A stretch of DNA of 64,000 nt from JACCWP01 sp963801045. GTDB taxonomy: Bacteria; Actinomycetota; Actinomycetes; Propionibacteriales; Nocardioidaceae. The stretch lies in assembly GCA_963801045.1 (NCBI GenBank), contig CAWDDC010000002.1:1-64000 (forward strand). Reading direction: 5' to 3'. Within the stretch, counting starts at the first letter, position 1. Each line of letters starts with the position of its first letter. Under the pieces are notes generated by a model that saw only the letters and a list, made by a program, of their open reading frames with translations, was not told the DNA's origin and searched no databases. Shown in pieces: positions 62,057-64,000 of the stretch. The translations under genes were made by a program, and so were the position numbers.

Positions 62057-64000
62057 ATGGAACGCTGGGGTCGACTCGTCGCACGGTGGCGCTGGACCGT
62101 GCTGGTGGTCGGTGTGCTGGTGGCGGTGCTGGCCGGGCTGTACGGCTTCGGCGTCTTCGGCGCGCTGTCCGACGGCGGCTTCGAGGACCCGGACAGCGAG
62201 TCCGCGCGGGCCGACGCCGCGATCGCCGAGGCGTTCGGGCCGACCGACGCCGACGTCCTCGTGCTGTACGAGACCGGCGACGGCGCGACCGTCGACGACC
62301 CGGCCGTTGAGCAGGCGGTCACCGAGACCGTCGCGGCGCTGCCGGACGCCGACGTCGTCGAGGCCCGCACCGCGTGGAACGGCGGCGGCAGGGCGCTGGT
62401 CTCCGACGACGGCGAGTCGACGCTGGTCGCCCTCACGCTCGCCGGCGCCGACGACGACGCCAAGGCCGAGGCCTACGAGCGGATCGCCGACGACCTCGAG
62501 GCGCCCGGGCTGACCGAGCAGGCCGGCGGGCCGACCGCCGTGTTCAGCGACGTGGGGGACCAGGTGGCGGCCGACATCGCCCGCGCCGAGTCGCTGACCA
62601 TCCCGATCGTCGTGCTGCTGTGCCTGGTCGTGTTCGGGAGCATCGTGTCCGCCACGCTGCCGGCGCTCGTCGGCGGCATCGCGATCATCGGCTCGTTCGC
62701 GCTGCTGCGCGTCTTCACCACGGTGACCGACGTCTCGATCTTCGCCATCAACGTGATCACCCTGCTCGGGCTCGGGCTGGCGATCGACTACGCGCTGTTC
62801 GTGGTGAGCCGGTTCCGCGAGGAGCTGGGCGCCGGCCGGTCCACTCCCGACGCGATCGCCCGGACGATGGCCACCGCCGGCCGCACCGTGCTGTTCTCCG
62901 GGCTGACCGTGGCGGTGTCGCTCGCGTCGCTGCTGCTGTTCCCGCAGGTCTTCCTGCGCTCGATGGGCTTCGGGGGCATGGCCGCGGTGCTGGTCGCGAT
63001 GGTCACCGCGCTCACCGTGCTGCCCGCCCTGCTCGCCGTGCTGGGGCCGCGGGTCGACGCCGGGCGGATGCCGTGGCGGCGTCGCCGCGACGCGCGCCGG
63101 CAGGCCGCCGGTGCCGGGGCGGGTGTGGAGCACGGCGCCTGGGCGCGGATCGCCCGGGTGGTCATGCGCCGCCCCGTCGTCGTCCTGGTCACCGTGGTCG
63201 TGGGTCTGCTGGCGATCGGGCTGCCGTTCCTGCGGGTGGAGTGGACCAGCGTGGACGAGCGGGTGCTGCCCGAGGGGACCGAGAGCCGGGTGGTGAGCGA
63301 GGAGCTCGACGCCGGGTTCCCCGGCCAGGACGAGTCGACCGCCGACGTGGTGGTGACCGGCGCCGACCCGGCCGGCCTGGAGTCCTACACCACCGCGCTG
63401 GGCGCGGTCGACGGCGTGGACGCGGTCCGCGTCGTGGGCGAGCAGGACGGCACGACCCGGCTCGAGGTCGCGTACGCCGCCGACCCCTACAGCGCTGAGG
63501 GCCGCGACCTGGTCGAGCAGCTGCGGGCGGTGCCGGTGCCCGACGGCGCGCAGGCCCTGGTCGGCGGGGAGGGCGCGCAGCTGATCGACCTGCTGACCTC
63601 GCTCGGCGACACCCTGCCGTGGATGGGGCTGGTGGTGGTCGTGGCCATGATGGTGCTGCTGTTCGTCGCGTTCGGGTCGGTCGTGCTGCCGCTCAAGGCG
63701 ATCGTGGTCAACGTGATCTCGGTGGTGGCGTCGTTCGGTGTCGTCGTCTGGATCTTCCAGGACGGCCACCTGTCCGGTCTGCTGGGCTTCACCCCGCTCG
63801 GGGCGCTGGACGCGACGCAGCCGATCCTGATGCTGGCCATCCTGTTCGGCCTGTCGATGGACTACGAGGTGTTCCTGCTCTCGCGGATCCGGGAGCAGTG
63901 GGACCGCACCCACGACAACACGGCGTCGGTGGCGGTCGGGCTGCAGCAGACCGGCGCGATCATCACCAGCGCGGCACTGCTGCTGGCCGTGGTGATCGGG
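62057..64000 (+). CDS. MMPL/RND-family transporter (3' end outside window)
   Basis: At least 648 residues of an MMPL-type membrane exporter, open to the window end. After a first helix (WTVLVVGVLVAVLAGLYGFGVF) and an extracytoplasmic domain, helices include IPIVVLLCLVVFGSIVSATLPALV, then NVITLLGLGLAIDYALFVVSRFREE (the MMPL/RND proton-relay motif with Asp-Tyr). A second half repeats the pattern (WMGLVVVVAMMVLLFVAFGSVVLPL; ILFGLSMDYEVFLLSRIREQW). ATG 62057 follows GGAGGCGGAG. Likely repressed by the divergent TetR. Substrates could be lipids or drugs. Confidence 0.93.
   Translation, partial: MERWGRLVARWRWTVLVVGVLVAVLAGLYGFGVFGALSDGGFEDPDSESARADAAIAEAFGPTDADVLVLYETGDGATVDDPAVEQAVTETVAALPDADVVEARTAWNGGGRALVSDDGESTLVALTLAGADDDAKAEAYERIADDLEAPGLTEQAGGPTAVFSDVGDQVAADIARAESLTIPIVVLLCLVVFGSIVSATLPALVGGIAIIGSFALLRVFTTVTDVSIFAINVITLLGLGLAIDYALFVVSRFREELGAGRSTPDAIARTMATAGRTVLFSGLTVAVSLASLLLFPQVFLRSMGFGGMAAVLVAMVTALTVLPALLAVLGPRVDAGRMPWRRRRDARRQAAGAGAGVEHGAWARIARVVMRRPVVVLVTVVVGLLAIGLPFLRVEWTSVDERVLPEGTESRVVSEELDAGFPGQDESTADVVVTGADPAGLESYTTALGAVDGVDAVRVVGEQDGTTRLEVAYAADPYSAEGRDLVEQLRAVPVPDGAQALVGGEGAQLIDLLTSLGDTLPWMGLVVVVAMMVLLFVAFGSVVLPLKAIVVNVISVVASFGVVVWIFQDGHLSGLLGFTPLGALDATQPILMLAILFGLSMDYEVFLLSRIREQWDRTHDNTASVAVGLQQTGAIITSAALLLAVVIG

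Overview
The window is very GC-rich DNA, reads densely on both strands, uses GTG starts heavily and has short intergenic gaps. Gene content and order (rimP-nusA-ylxR-infB-DUF503-rbfA-truB; ribF near rpsO-pnp-M16 peptidase; rimO-pgsA-cinA-clgR-like) point to an actinobacterium, most likely Propionibacteriales close to Nocardioides. That placement is an inference from synteny and protein style; no database was searched. No rRNA, tRNA, CRISPR array, insertion sequence or prophage was recognised, so this is a core chromosomal segment with accessory islands.

Layout. 0-7.7 kb: translation and ribosome-maturation cluster, interrupted by a minus-strand secreted RTX-type repeat protein. 7.7-11 kb: glycosyltransferase, SigB/F-type sigma factor, GAF-ANTAR regulator and a small secreted protein. 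11-14.6 kb: soluble protein kinase, then a two-component system with a small acidic membrane-anchored protein. 14.6-17.1 kb: translationally coupled cassette of a calpain-family cysteine protease, a 112-residue protein and a lipoprotein. 17.3-26.1 kb: ribF, membrane protein, SGNH hydrolase, GNAT enzyme, DUF4394 protein, rpsO, pnp, M16 peptidase. 26.2-31.7 kb: azlCD divergent from a kynA-kynU-dapB operon, then HU, GNAT and DUF2461 genes. 31.8-36.4 kb: two small ORFs with related upstream regions, a cupin and the paaABCDE phenylacetyl-CoA epoxidase operon. 36.6-48.2 kb: thyA, dfrA, dapA, rnj, ftsK, a RodZ-like gene, rimO, pgsA, cinA and a ClgR-like regulator. 48.2-58.4 kb: cyclase-like AAA/TPR regulator divergent from a cNMP-binding protein, a large Lhr-type helicase, and a SigE-family sigma factor coupled to an Asp-box protein. 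58.6-64 kb: ABC exporter operon, TetR regulator and a 3'-truncated MMPL transporter.

About twenty genes, many of them normally essential (rimP, nusA, infB, pnp, hup), carry single-base frame breaks while both sides keep excellent family sequence. Most later cases are net one-base insertions and the density is highest in the first 4 kb. I read these as sequence errors, not pseudogenes, and annotate such genes across the breaks.

Many genes lack a Shine-Dalgarno sequence and instead carry a NAnnnT box (usually TAnnnT) ending 6-7 nt before the start codon. This is the leaderless-mRNA arrangement known from actinobacteria, and I used it to choose several starts. The most interesting local items are the calpain cassette, the cyclase/cNMP-receptor divergent pair, the overlapping divergent -10 boxes at azlC/kynA, the repeated 57-bp upstream block at 31.8 and 32.2 kb, and nested palindromes and 22-bp repeats in three intergenic regions.
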